Source: Actinomycetota bacterium (GTDB lineage: Bacteria > Actinomycetota > Actinomycetes > S36-B12). From it: a stretch of 64,000 nt of DNA. Under the pieces are notes generated by a model. That model did not search any database. It was not told the DNA's origin and worked only from the letters and a program-made list of their open reading frames with translations. The DNA lies in contig JADKGE010000004.1 of the NCBI GenBank assembly GCA_016717115.1, positions 100,043-164,042 of the forward strand. The letters run 5' to 3'. The position numbers were made by a program, and so were the translations under genes. This document shows, piece after piece, positions 42,972 through 51,249 of this stretch (positions within the stretch are counted from its first letter, which is position 1; every line of letters starts with the position of its first letter).

Positions 42972-43145
42972 TCAGCCGCCGAAGAGCCGGGCCAGGAAGC
43001 CGCCCTTGTTCGCAGCCGCCTTCTCTGCGGCTGTGCAACTGCAGCGCTGATTCTTCGGAACGCCGCGCAGAACCTCGTTCTTGTGCTGGCCGCAGCCGGC
43101 CCAGGTCGCCTTCTGGCAGGCCCGGCAGGTCGTCTGGTGGCACAT
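42972..43145 (-). CDS. Small Cys-rich protein (57 aa) under a CsoR-type promoter
   Basis: The 57-residue protein begins MCHQTTCRACQKATWAGCGQ and then has GVPKNQRCSC, giving seven cysteines (2, 7, 10, 18, 35, 37 among them as CxxC, CxxxxxxxC and CxC) and three histidine/tryptophan-rich positions. It looks like a small metal- or nucleic-acid-binding module of the kind found widely in actinobacteria as 'hypothetical'. Its promoter is at 43190-43220 with a perfect CsoR-type palindrome, so it is probably induced by copper or persulfide. It converges on the metallothionein gene. Confidence 0.72.
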   Translation of the reverse strand: MCHQTTCRACQKATWAGCGQHKNEVLRGVPKNQRCSCTAAEKAAANKGGFLARLFGG

Positions 43146-43189
43146 GTGGCGTCCAATCGCGTCGGAGGTCCGTGGTGGCTGGTTCGGGA

Positions 43190-43220
43190 AGCATACCCCT
43201 AGGGGTATGTGTCGTGTCAA
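43190..43220 (-). promoter_or_regulatory. CsoR-type operator inside a TTGACA promoter with 19-base spacer
   Basis: On the minus strand a perfect -35 TTGACA (43220-43215) and a -10 TATGCT (43195-43190) are separated by 19 bases. The palindrome ATACCCCTAGGGGTAT (43193-43208) fills most of the spacer and is identical to the one at 7785-7800. The start codon of the 57-residue Cys-rich gene is 44 bases further on. The rest of the gap to 43432 shows no other clear feature. Confidence 0.7.
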
Positions 43221-43432
43221 TCGACCCACCCGCGTGGTCTTGGCCACACCTCGACGCTTCCCCGGACCCTCGCGGGGTTCCGGTCGATAGCCTTGGACTG
43301 TGGATGGACCGCCATCGGGTGCGGTGAACGCACTGGACGGATCCGCAAGACCGTAGACACCAGACATCGCAAGGGCGACCTCGGCCGCCAAGTGCACCGC
43401 CGGAGCGCGGGTGCAGTGGGAGCGTCGCCATC

Positions 43433-45973
43433 GTGAACGTCAAGAAACCCGTCCGCCTGTCCGCTGCGCTGAGCACGGTGGCCATCATCCTGGCCGGGTG
43501 CGGCTCGGCACCCAACGAGGCGGATGCACCGGCGCGCGGCGGCGAGGCCAGCCTCGCCCTGCCCGACCTGGGGTCGGTGACGGTGATGGGCGGGGTGTCC
43601 GGACGGCTTTTGCTGATGGTGGGGCTCGGAATCTGCGCCCTTGGCCTCGGATTCGGGGCGCTGGTGTACTTCCAGCTGCGCAGGCTGGCGGTGCACCCGT
43701 CGATGCGCGAGGTGTCCGAACTGATCTACGCCACCTGCAAGACCTACCTCGTGCAGCAGGGCAGGTTCCTGCTGCTGCTGTGGACCTTCATCGGCGTGGT
43801 GATCGTCGTGTACTTCGGCGTCCTCGTCGGATTCACCTGGGGCCGGGTCGCGGTCGTCCTGGCCTTCAGTCTCATCGGCATGGCCGGCTCCTACGGAGTC
43901 GCGTGGTTCGGTATCCGGGTCAACACGCTGGCCAACTCGCGGGTGGCGTTCGCCTCGCTGCGCGGCAAGCCATTGCCGATGCACCGCATCCCGATGAAGT
44001 CCGGCATGTCCATCGGCATGGTCCTCATCAGCGTCGAGCTCATGATGATGCTCGTCATCCTGCTGTTCGTCCCGCGCGACCTCGCCGGCTCGTGCCTGAT
44101 CGGCTTCGCGATCGGCGAGTCGCTCGGCGCTTCGGCCCTGCGTATCGCCGGCGGCATATTCACCAAGATCGCCGACATCGGGTCGGACCTGATGAAGATC
44201 GTCTTCAAGATCAAGGAGGACGATGCCCGCAACCCGGGCGTGATCGCCGACTGCGTGGGCGACAATGCCGGCGACTCCGTCGGCCCGAGTGCCGACGGCT
44301 TCGAGACGTACGGCGTCACCGGGGTAGCGCTCATCACCTTCATCCTCCTCGGGGTCCAGGACCCGGCTATCCAGGCGAGCCTGCTCGTGTGGCTCTTCGT
44401 CGTCCGAGCGGTGATGGTCGTCGCCTCCGCGGTCTCGTACCTGGCGAACGACGCGTGGGCGCGCAAGCGCTTCGCCCACGTCGACCGGATGAACTTCGAG
44501 ACCCCTCTGAGCTCGCTGGTGTGGATCACGTCCGCGGTGTGCATCGCGGCCACCTTCGCGACGACCTACCTCGTCCTGGGGCAGGGCGCCACCGCCGACC
44601 TGTGGTGGAAGTTCGCCTTGATCATCTCGTTGGGGACGCTGGCCGGTGCGCTCATCCCCGAGTTGGTCAAGGTCTTCACGTCGACGAACAGCAAGCACGT
44701 GCGCGAGGTCGTGAAGAGCTCGCGCCAGGGCGGCGCATCCCTGAACATCCTGTCCGGCCTCGTGGCGGGCAACTTCTCCGCCTACTGGCTCGGGATCACC
44801 ATCGTCGGGCTCATGGCTGCCGCGGCGATGATCAGCACGCTGGGCCTCTCGGCCGTGATGCTCGCGCCGGCGGTGTTCGCCTTCGGTCTGGTCGCTTTCG
44901 GTTTCCTGAGCATGGGACCGGTCACCATCGCGGTCGACTCGTACGGACCTGTCACCGACAACGCCCAGAGCGTGTACGAGCTGTCGATGATCGAGGACGT
45001 CCCGGGCATCGACGCGGAGATCGAGCGTGACTACGGCTTCAGCGTCCAGTGGGACAAGGCGAAGCTCATGCTCGAGGAGAACGACGGCGCCGGCAACACG
45101 TTCAAGGCGACCGCCAAGCCCGTGCTCATCGGGACGGCGGTCGTCGGGGCCACCACGATGATCTTCTCGATCATCATGAGCCTGACCGAGGGGCTGACCG
45201 TCCAGCTCGAGAACCTCTCGGTGCTGTACCCGCCGTTCCTCCTCGGGCTCATCACGGGAGGCGCGATCATCTACTGGTTCACCGGAGCGTCCATCCAGGC
45301 TGTCACGACCGGCGCCTACCGCGCGGTCGAGTTCATCAAGACGACGATCAGGCTCGACGGCGCGACCAAGGCCAGCGAGGCCGACTCCCGTCGCGTGGTG
45401 GAGATCTGCACGCAGTATGCGCAGCAGGGCATGATCAACATGTTCCTCGGGGTCTTCTTCGCCACGCTGGCGTTCGCGTTCGTGGAGCCGTTCTTCTTCA
45501 TCGGCTACCTGATCTCGATCGCGGTCTTCGGCCTCTACCAGGCGATCTTCATGGCTAACGCCGGTGGCGCCTGGGACAACGCGAAGAAAATCGTCGAGGT
45601 CGACCTGCACGCCAAGGGCACCGCGCTGCACGACGCCACGATCGTCGGCGACACCGTGGGCGACCCCTACAAGGACACGTCGTCGGTCGCGCTCAACCCG
45701 GTGATCAAGTTCACCACCCTGTTCGGCCTGCTCGCGGTGGAGCTGGCCGTCAGTCTCGAGGGGGAGGGCCGCCACGTGCTCGTGCTGGTCCTCGCGGCGG
45801 TGTTCTTCCTCGTCTCGGTCTACTTCGTCCACCGCTCGTTCTACGGGATGCGCATCCAGCGACCGATAGACGAGGACGACGACGAGCCGGCGGACTCCGG
45901 ATCCTCGGGACCCGGCGGGCCGGTCCGGGCATCGTCTCCACTCGTCGAGCTGGGAGCAGGTGATCTGCGATGA
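43433..45973 (+). CDS. hppA: Membrane-bound proton-translocating pyrophosphatase (K+-independent type)
   Basis: This 846-residue polytopic protein has the catalytic loop GGIFTKIADIGSDLMKIVF followed by KEDDARNPGVIADCVGDNAG and DSVGPSADGFETYG, and the C-terminal AGGAWDNAKKIVE with GDTVGDPYKDTS. GNTFKATAKP carries lysine where K+-dependent enzymes have alanine, which predicts the K+-independent, H+-pumping type. The substituted motif (DSVGPSAD rather than DCAGMAAD) places it in a divergent branch. The N-terminus has a lipobox-like LAGC at residues 20-23, an oddity. GTG start. The stop overlaps the next gene by four bases. Confidence 0.92.
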   Translation: MNVKKPVRLSAALSTVAIILAGCGSAPNEADAPARGGEASLALPDLGSVTVMGGVSGRLLLMVGLGICALGLGFGALVYFQLRRLAVHPSMREVSELIYATCKTYLVQQGRFLLLLWTFIGVVIVVYFGVLVGFTWGRVAVVLAFSLIGMAGSYGVAWFGIRVNTLANSRVAFASLRGKPLPMHRIPMKSGMSIGMVLISVELMMMLVILLFVPRDLAGSCLIGFAIGESLGASALRIAGGIFTKIADIGSDLMKIVFKIKEDDARNPGVIADCVGDNAGDSVGPSADGFETYGVTGVALITFILLGVQDPAIQASLLVWLFVVRAVMVVASAVSYLANDAWARKRFAHVDRMNFETPLSSLVWITSAVCIAATFATTYLVLGQGATADLWWKFALIISLGTLAGALIPELVKVFTSTNSKHVREVVKSSRQGGASLNILSGLVAGNFSAYWLGITIVGLMAAAAMISTLGLSAVMLAPAVFAFGLVAFGFLSMGPVTIAVDSYGPVTDNAQSVYELSMIEDVPGIDAEIERDYGFSVQWDKAKLMLEENDGAGNTFKATAKPVLIGTAVVGATTMIFSIIMSLTEGLTVQLENLSVLYPPFLLGLITGGAIIYWFTGASIQAVTTGAYRAVEFIKTTIRLDGATKASEADSRRVVEICTQYAQQGMINMFLGVFFATLAFAFVEPFFFIGYLISIAVFGLYQAIFMANAGGAWDNAKKIVEVDLHAKGTALHDATIVGDTVGDPYKDTSSVALNPVIKFTTLFGLLAVELAVSLEGEGRHVLVLVLAAVFFLVSVYFVHRSFYGMRIQRPIDEDDDEPADSGSSGPGGPVRASSPLVELGAGDLR

Positions 45974-47022
45974 GGATCGCGATCAAGTACGGGGCCGTTC
46001 TCGTCGACGAGGACGGGCATGTCACGGGCCGCGATGCCGGAGCGACTCTCGTTCGCCGGCTGCTCCGGGTCTTCCCGGGTGCTCAGGTGATCGGCCCCGG
46101 TCCTCGACAGTGCGACGGTTTCGACCTCATCCCGCTGGAGTTCGTCGACGGCAACGACACGGTCGTCATCAACATGGATGTCATCGACTCGGTGGGCGTG
46201 TGGAGGATCCTGCACGCGCACTGCGACGAGCCCCGCATCATGAACTTCGTCTGGTGGAACACGTCGCAGTACTCCCACAAGGTGCAGCGTGCGGCTCTGG
46301 CCCTGTCGTGCGGGCTGTTCCCGACGTTCGCGAACTCCGAGCACACTGCCGCCGAGGTGCGCGAGATCGTCTCGTCGTGGACCACCCAGCCGATAGCGGA
46401 GAAGGCGAAGATCGCCTGGGTCAATCTCGGTATCCGCCTCGAGCACGTGCAGCCGCGCCACGAGCCGTCCGTCCCTGTCGTCCTGTATCCCGCGATCTAC
46501 CTGTCGGACCGCAAGCGGCCGTTGCTCTTCCTCAAGGTCGTCGAACGGGTGGCAGCCAGAACGCCGATCCAGGTGGAGGCGCGACTTCACGAGGCGCACC
46601 TCATCCGCGAGATGGCGATGAACCTGTCCCGGCGCAACTGGGCGTGGGTCGGCCCGCTGACGGCAAGCCGGGAGGACTACTGGCATGCGCTCTCGCGCAC
46701 CACGGCCTTCCTTGCCACCTCCACGGAGGAGTCCTACGGCCTCGAGTACATCGAGGCACTCGTGGCCGGCGCGGTCGGGATCTTCCCCGATCTGCCCTGG
46801 GCGCACGACATCCTGCCGTCGGGCTACCCGTTCTTCTACACGACGGCAGCGGAGGCGGAGGCGCTGCTCTACCGCGCCGTCACGGACACCGAGGCCTGCC
46901 GGCACGAGATCGACCGGGCTGCCGGTGGTGACTTCGTGGCCTGGCTCGAGGCCCGGCACGACGACGACCAGTTCGAGAAGTCGATCGCCGAGCGGGTCGA
47001 GGAGTGGTTCGGCGGGTCGTGA
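45970..47022 (+). CDS. Glycosyltransferase-like protein (DUF2827-type)
   Basis: This 350-residue protein looks like a GT-B glycosyltransferase of the DUF2827 kind: it starts IAIKYGAVLVDEDGHVTGRD, and its second half has AFLATSTEESYGLEYIEALV (the donor-binding E-x7-E region of GT4-like enzymes) and GAVGIFPDLPWAHDIL. The donor and acceptor are unknown. The ATG overlaps the stop of the pyrophosphatase by four bases (ATGA), an unexpected coupling. Confidence 0.68.
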   Translation: MRIAIKYGAVLVDEDGHVTGRDAGATLVRRLLRVFPGAQVIGPGPRQCDGFDLIPLEFVDGNDTVVINMDVIDSVGVWRILHAHCDEPRIMNFVWWNTSQYSHKVQRAALALSCGLFPTFANSEHTAAEVREIVSSWTTQPIAEKAKIAWVNLGIRLEHVQPRHEPSVPVVLYPAIYLSDRKRPLLFLKVVERVAARTPIQVEARLHEAHLIREMAMNLSRRNWAWVGPLTASREDYWHALSRTTAFLATSTEESYGLEYIEALVAGAVGIFPDLPWAHDILPSGYPFFYTTAAEAEALLYRAVTDTEACRHEIDRAAGGDFVAWLEARHDDDQFEKSIAERVEEWFGGS

Positions 47023-47068
47023 ACCGGGAACCCCGCGAGGTGCGCCTGACCGACGCAGCGGTGGCCTG

Positions 47069-47989
47069 ATGGGTGCCGACCACGGTCACGGTCCCTCGAT
47101 CAGCGCGGGCGGAGCCCACCGAAGGCAGCTCCTCATCGTCCTGGGCATCACGACGGTCGTCCTGGTCGCCGAAGTCGTCGGCGGCGTGATCACGGGCAGC
47201 CTCGCTCTGCTTGCCGATGCCGGACACATGTTCACCGACGTTGCGGGCATCACCTTGGCCGTCCTCGCGGTCTCGTTCGCCAGCCGACCTGCCACAGACG
47301 AGAGGACCTACGGCTACTACCGGCTCGAGATCCTTGCCGCCGTCATCAACGCCGTCCTGCTCTTCGGTGTCGCGGTGTTCATCCTGTTCGAGGCGTGGCA
47401 ACGGTGGGCCGCTCCACCCGATGTGGACGGCCCCCTCATGCTCGCCTTCGCTGCCGTCGGTCTGGTGGCGAACGTGGCAGGGCTGGTCCTGCTGCGTTCC
47501 GGGTCGACGACCAGCCTGAACGTCAGGGGCGCCTACCTCGAGGTTCTCGGTGACACCCTGGGGTCGGTCGCGGTGATCGTGGCGGCGCTCGTCATCGCCG
47601 TGACCGGGTGGGAGCGCGCCGACGTCGTCGCATCGGTGATGGTGGCGTTGATGATCCTCCCGCGCACGTGGTCACTTCTGCGCGAGGCGACAGATGTCCT
47701 TCTCGAGGCGGCGCCGAGGGGCACCGATCTGGCCCAGATTCGACAGCACCTCCTCGACACCCCCGGCGTCATCGACGCCCACGACCTGCATGTGTGGACG
47801 CTCACATCGGGTATTCCCGTTCTGTCGGTCCACGTCGTCGTGGACAACGACGTGCTGGCGGACGGACGCGGCGGACAGGTCCTCGACGCCTTGGGGGAGT
47901 GCCTCGCCGAGCACTTCGACGTCGAGCACTGCACGTTCCAGCTCGAACCCGTCGGCCATGTCGACCACGAGCGCACCACCCATCACTGA
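47069..47989 (+). CDS. Cation diffusion facilitator (CzcD/ZitB-like)
   Basis: This 306-residue protein has the CDF pattern: LLIVLGITTVVLVAEVVGGV, the zinc site LLADAGHMFTDVAGITLAVL (HxxxD) and a second EVLGDTLGSVAVIVAALV (DxxxD-type) followed by a C-terminal metal-binding domain (DAHDLHVWTL). A His-containing N-terminus (GADHGHG) and tail (DHERTTHH) flank it. It exports Zn or similar divalent cations in exchange for protons. Start at the ATG 47069. Confidence 0.9.
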   Translation: MGADHGHGPSISAGGAHRRQLLIVLGITTVVLVAEVVGGVITGSLALLADAGHMFTDVAGITLAVLAVSFASRPATDERTYGYYRLEILAAVINAVLLFGVAVFILFEAWQRWAAPPDVDGPLMLAFAAVGLVANVAGLVLLRSGSTTSLNVRGAYLEVLGDTLGSVAVIVAALVIAVTGWERADVVASVMVALMILPRTWSLLREATDVLLEAAPRGTDLAQIRQHLLDTPGVIDAHDLHVWTLTSGIPVLSVHVVVDNDVLADGRGGQVLDALGECLAEHFDVEHCTFQLEPVGHVDHERTTHH

Positions 47990-48036
47990 CCGCGCGAACG
48001 CCTGCGCCACTGCGGCCGGGGAGCGGGACGGACGAA

Positions 48037-49119
48037 TCAGCCGACCACGCGTCCGGCGCCGCTGTATCGCTCGCCGTACCAAGGGCCGAGATAGTCGATG
48101 ACCTCGACGCCGTCGCTGGGGTTCGAGGCGCTGACCATCTTGCCGCCACCGATGTACATCGACACGTGATGGGCACCGCCCCCGAAGTAGAAGACCAGGT
48201 CTCCTGGCTGGAGTTCGGAGTCGGGGATGCGGCGGACCTGCGAGAACTGCGTGTAGCTCAGTGCGGTGAGGCCCACGCCCGCCTGGCCCCAGGCGGCCGC
48301 CGTGAGCTTGGAGCAGTCCCACGAGGACGGCGGACTGGCGCTGAAGGAGTAGGGCTTGCCGACCTGGGACAGGGCGTACTGCACCGCGATCGCGGCGCGC
48401 GACCCGCCGGAGTAGCCGCCGCCGGCGGCACTGGCGCTGTAGCTCGAACCCGGGCTGGAGGCGAGGGCCTGGGCTGCCAGTTGCGCGGCCGCTTCGGAAT
48501 CACGCTGCTGCTGGGCCCGCAGCTCGGCCAGGCGCTGGCGCTCGGCCTCCTGCAGTGACGCCAGGACGGCCTGGGCGTCGGCCAGGCTGCCGTCCGCCGA
48601 CTGCTTCGCGGCATCCATGTCGTCACGCAGGCTCTGGGCGATGGCTTCCTGGTCGGCGACCTCGGCCTCGCTCTGGGCCAGGCGCACCTGCGCCGTCTTG
48701 GTGCGTCGCAGGCCCGCAGCCTGCGTCTGGGCGACCATGTCGAGCGCAGCGGACTGGCCGAGGAAGTCCGTGGGGTTCTCCGCCATCAGGACCTGCAGCG
48801 TGGCGTCCATGCCGCCCGACATGTAGACGTTGCGAGCGAGGTCGTTGACGGATGCGGTCGCGGCGGCGAGGTCGTCCCGCTCGCGCTGGACCCTGTTCTG
48901 GATCCGCGAGAGCTGGGCCTGCGTGTCGTCCAGCTTGCCCTGCGCCTCGTAGAACTGCTCGGTCGCGGCGGCGGCCTTCATCTCGAGGTCGCGAACCTGG
49001 GCCTGGACCTGCCGGATGTCCCGGCTGGGCGCTGCCGAGCCGGGCACGACCGATACCCCGAGGAGGAGTGCGGTCGAGCATGCGACGGACACGAGCACCA
49101 TGCGCGTGCGCTGCCTCAA
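48037..49119 (-). CDS. Secreted NlpC/P60 cell-wall hydrolase with coiled-coil region
   Basis: About 360 residues. A signal peptide (MVLVSVACSTALLLGVSVVP region) precedes a long coiled coil (residues ~35-215: RQVQAQVRDLEMKAAAATEQ and similar heptads) and a C-terminal NlpC/P60 domain with the catalytic cysteine in WDCSKLTAAAW and histidine in AHHVSMYIGGGKMV. It should cut peptidoglycan stem peptides, as RipA/RipC-type enzymes do. The TTG at 49119 follows GGAGGTCAGC and leaves a compact signal peptide; an ATG at 49155 would lie inside the likely promoter (TACCCT). Confidence 0.86.
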   Translation of the reverse strand: MRQRTRMVLVSVACSTALLLGVSVVPGSAAPSRDIRQVQAQVRDLEMKAAAATEQFYEAQGKLDDTQAQLSRIQNRVQRERDDLAAATASVNDLARNVYMSGGMDATLQVLMAENPTDFLGQSAALDMVAQTQAAGLRRTKTAQVRLAQSEAEVADQEAIAQSLRDDMDAAKQSADGSLADAQAVLASLQEAERQRLAELRAQQQRDSEAAAQLAAQALASSPGSSYSASAAGGGYSGGSRAAIAVQYALSQVGKPYSFSASPPSSWDCSKLTAAAWGQAGVGLTALSYTQFSQVRRIPDSELQPGDLVFYFGGGAHHVSMYIGGGKMVSASNPSDGVEVIDYLGPWYGERYSGAGRVVG

Positions 49120-49244
49120 GCTGACCTCCGCTCGTTTCCGGGACCGTTGTGTCATTCGAGGGTACGGGACGTTGCGGGCAGGCCCAAACCGGCGCGCGCG
49201 CCCTCTGCGGTCGGACCGACCCGGTTCACGACCCTGAACGATGG

Positions 49245-50069
49245 TCAGACGAGCTCGGTTTCCACGTGGAAGGCCGCCACGACCCGCTCCAGCTCGGCGT
49301 GCGTGAGGCCCTCGGCCAGGCCACCGGACATGAGGTTCATGTACTCGTAGCGGGCGCCGGTCTCCGCGTACTCGATCCGGTCGACGGCATTCGTGATGGA
49401 TGCGTCGGACCTGGCCATCACCCCGTGCTTGCCCCACAGCACGATCTGACGGGTGCGCAGTGCCTCCACGTTGGCGGCCATCAGCATCGGGGAACCGGGC
49501 ACCATGAAGTCCAGCACGGCGATCCCCTGAGGGAGCGCGACGATCGACTCGGGTTCCCAGCGCAGCACGCGACGGTTGAACTCCGCCTCGTCGCGCATGG
49601 CGGGGATGTGGCTGAGAAACGTCAGGTGCGGAGGCTGCGCATGCACGATGGCCTGGAAGGCGATGCCACGCTCAGCAACCTGCTGCTGGTGAACGGCGAT
49701 GTGGGAGTTGAACTCGCTCGTGAGGTGTGCGAACAGCCGGCGTGGCGACGTATGCAGCGTGGCCGTCAGCCCGTCGGAGGCCACGACCACCGCGCCGACA
49801 TTGGCCTCGGGATCGCGGCGGATGTCTCGAAGGCGGCGCCCACTGCCCGTGACGAGCATCGTCTTTCCGGCAAGGTCCGGCACGGGAGCCGGCAGGTCGA
49901 GCTGCTCGTTCAGCGGGAACCTGCGGCGCACTTCGACGGGCCACCCGAGAAGCGCAGAGATGTTTCCGGCACTTGCCTCGCTGGCGTCCATCCCCGCTAC
50001 GCGTGAGCCCGCGGTCCCCATCGACTCGAGGATTTCGTCTAGATCGGGGAATGGTGCGTCGGATTCCAC
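49245..50069 (-). CDS. Class II aldolase/RhaD-like protein
   Basis: This 274-residue protein resembles L-rhamnulose-1-phosphate aldolase: GNISALLGWPVEVRRRFPLN at the N-terminus, IAFQAIVHAQPPHLTFLSHI (zinc histidines) and IVLWGKHGVMARSDASITNA with a further histidine. It would split a sugar phosphate by retro-aldol chemistry with zinc. No rhamnose or other sugar genes flank it, so the substrate is unknown. GTG start after AAAGGGG. Confidence 0.82.
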   Translation of the reverse strand: MESDAPFPDLDEILESMGTAGSRVAGMDASEASAGNISALLGWPVEVRRRFPLNEQLDLPAPVPDLAGKTMLVTGSGRRLRDIRRDPEANVGAVVVASDGLTATLHTSPRRLFAHLTSEFNSHIAVHQQQVAERGIAFQAIVHAQPPHLTFLSHIPAMRDEAEFNRRVLRWEPESIVALPQGIAVLDFMVPGSPMLMAANVEALRTRQIVLWGKHGVMARSDASITNAVDRIEYAETGARYEYMNLMSGGLAEGLTHAELERVVAAFHVETELV

Positions 50070-50102
50070 GGGCAGCCCCTTTGCTGATGCGAGACTCCCA
50101 GC

Positions 50103-51203
50103 ATGTCACTTGACTTGGGTCCATTGCGCCGCGTGGGTTACGTCGCTGCGCCCGTGCTCGCGCCCGTCTGTCTCGTTGCGGCCTGGGGGCGCGACCTGCC
50201 CACGTGGGTGCTCGCCCTGCTGGCCGTGGTGCTGGCGGCCTCTGTGCTCGCGGCTGTGCATCACGCTGAGATCATCGCCCTGCGGGTGGGCGAGCCCTTC
50301 GGGTCGCTCGTCCTCGCGGTGGCTGTCACGGTCATCGAGGTCGCCCTCATCGTGACCTTGATGTCGACGAGCGACAAGCCGACGGCCTCACTCGCGCGCG
50401 ACACCGTCTTCGCGGCACTGATGATCACCTGCAACGGCATCATCGGGGCGGCGCTGCTCGTGAGCACCCTTCGTGGGGGGACGGCCCGCTTCAATGCGGC
50501 AGGTGCCGGATCGGGACTCGCCGCCATAGGTGCGCTGGCCACCCTCAGCCTTGTCCTCCCAACGTTCACCACCAGTTCCCAGGGTCCGACCTTCACCACG
50601 TCGCAACTGGCGTTCGCGGCCATAGCAGCGCTCACGGTGTACCTGCTCTTCGTGTTCGTGCAGACGGTGCGCCACCGCGACTACTTCCTGCCGCCTGCCA
50701 GCAAGGGGGAGGCGCTGCCCGAGGACGCGCACGCGGCGACGCCCTCCGCGCGCGCGACCCTCGTCAGCCTGCTGCTGCTCGGGCTGTGCCTGGTGAGCGT
50801 CGTCGGCCTCGCCAAGGTCGACACCCCGCTCATCGAGAGCCTCGTCACCAGCGCCGGACTGCCGCTCACGGCCGTGGCGGTGGCCATCGCACTGCTCGTT
50901 CTGCTGCCCGAGTCCATCTCCGCGATCCGCTCCGCCCGGCACGGTCGGTTCCAGACGAGCGTCAACCTTGCCTACGGGTCGGCCATGGCGAGCATCGGCC
51001 TGACCATCCCCACCATCGCGGTGGTCTCGTGGCTGTTCGGCTACGACCTGGTTCTCGGACTGAGCGCAACGGAGATCACGCTGCTCGCGATCACGATGGT
51101 GACGGGCATCCTCACCGTGACACCCGGGCGCGCCACGCTCCTCCAGGGCGGCATCCACCTGAGCCTGTTCGCCGCGTTCCTGGTCCTCGTGGTCAGTCCC
51201 TGA
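50103..51203 (+). CDS. chaA: Calcium/proton antiporter ChaA-like
   Basis: This 366-residue protein has two CaCA repeats: HHAEIIALRVGEPFGSLVLA then VAVTVIEVALIVTLM, and VLLPESISAIRSARHGRFQT then SVNLAYGSAMASIGLTIPTI. The pairing of GEPFG/ VTVIEVALI and LPESISAIRSA/ SVNLAYGSAMASIG is that of ChaA-type cation/proton antiporters. It would exchange Ca2+ or Na+ for H+ across the membrane. No regulatory site was identified. Confidence 0.87.
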   Translation: MSLDLGPLRRVGYVAAPVLAPVCLVAAWGRDLPTWVLALLAVVLAASVLAAVHHAEIIALRVGEPFGSLVLAVAVTVIEVALIVTLMSTSDKPTASLARDTVFAALMITCNGIIGAALLVSTLRGGTARFNAAGAGSGLAAIGALATLSLVLPTFTTSSQGPTFTTSQLAFAAIAALTVYLLFVFVQTVRHRDYFLPPASKGEALPEDAHAATPSARATLVSLLLLGLCLVSVVGLAKVDTPLIESLVTSAGLPLTAVAVAIALLVLLPESISAIRSARHGRFQTSVNLAYGSAMASIGLTIPTIAVVSWLFGYDLVLGLSATEITLLAITMVTGILTVTPGRATLLQGGIHLSLFAAFLVLVVSP

Positions 51204-51236
51204 CCCTCGTCCCACCGGCATCCCTGCACGGATCGA

Positions 51237-51242
51237 TAGAGT
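51237..51242 (+). promoter_or_regulatory. -10 box of a probable leaderless transcript
   Basis: TAGAGT lies seven bases before the GTG at 51250. Confidence 0.45.
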
Positions 51243-51249
51243 CCAGAGC

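Noticed and set aside
43217..45832. 871-codon minus-strand frame opposite the pyrophosphatase
   Set aside because: It is a shadow of hppA, whose catalytic motifs lie on the plus strand; the minus-strand product is a low-complexity Arg/Asp/His mixture.
49209..49221. GGTCGGACCGACC inverted repeat as a terminator
   Set aside because: It has an odd centre base and no room for a loop, and lies between divergent-direction ends without a T-tract.
49120..49245. c-di-AMP (ydaO-type) riboswitch before the NlpC/P60 gene
   Set aside because: This class often precedes such genes in actinobacteria, but the region lacks the conserved core and a TACCCT box sits only about 30 bases before the TTG start, leaving no room.
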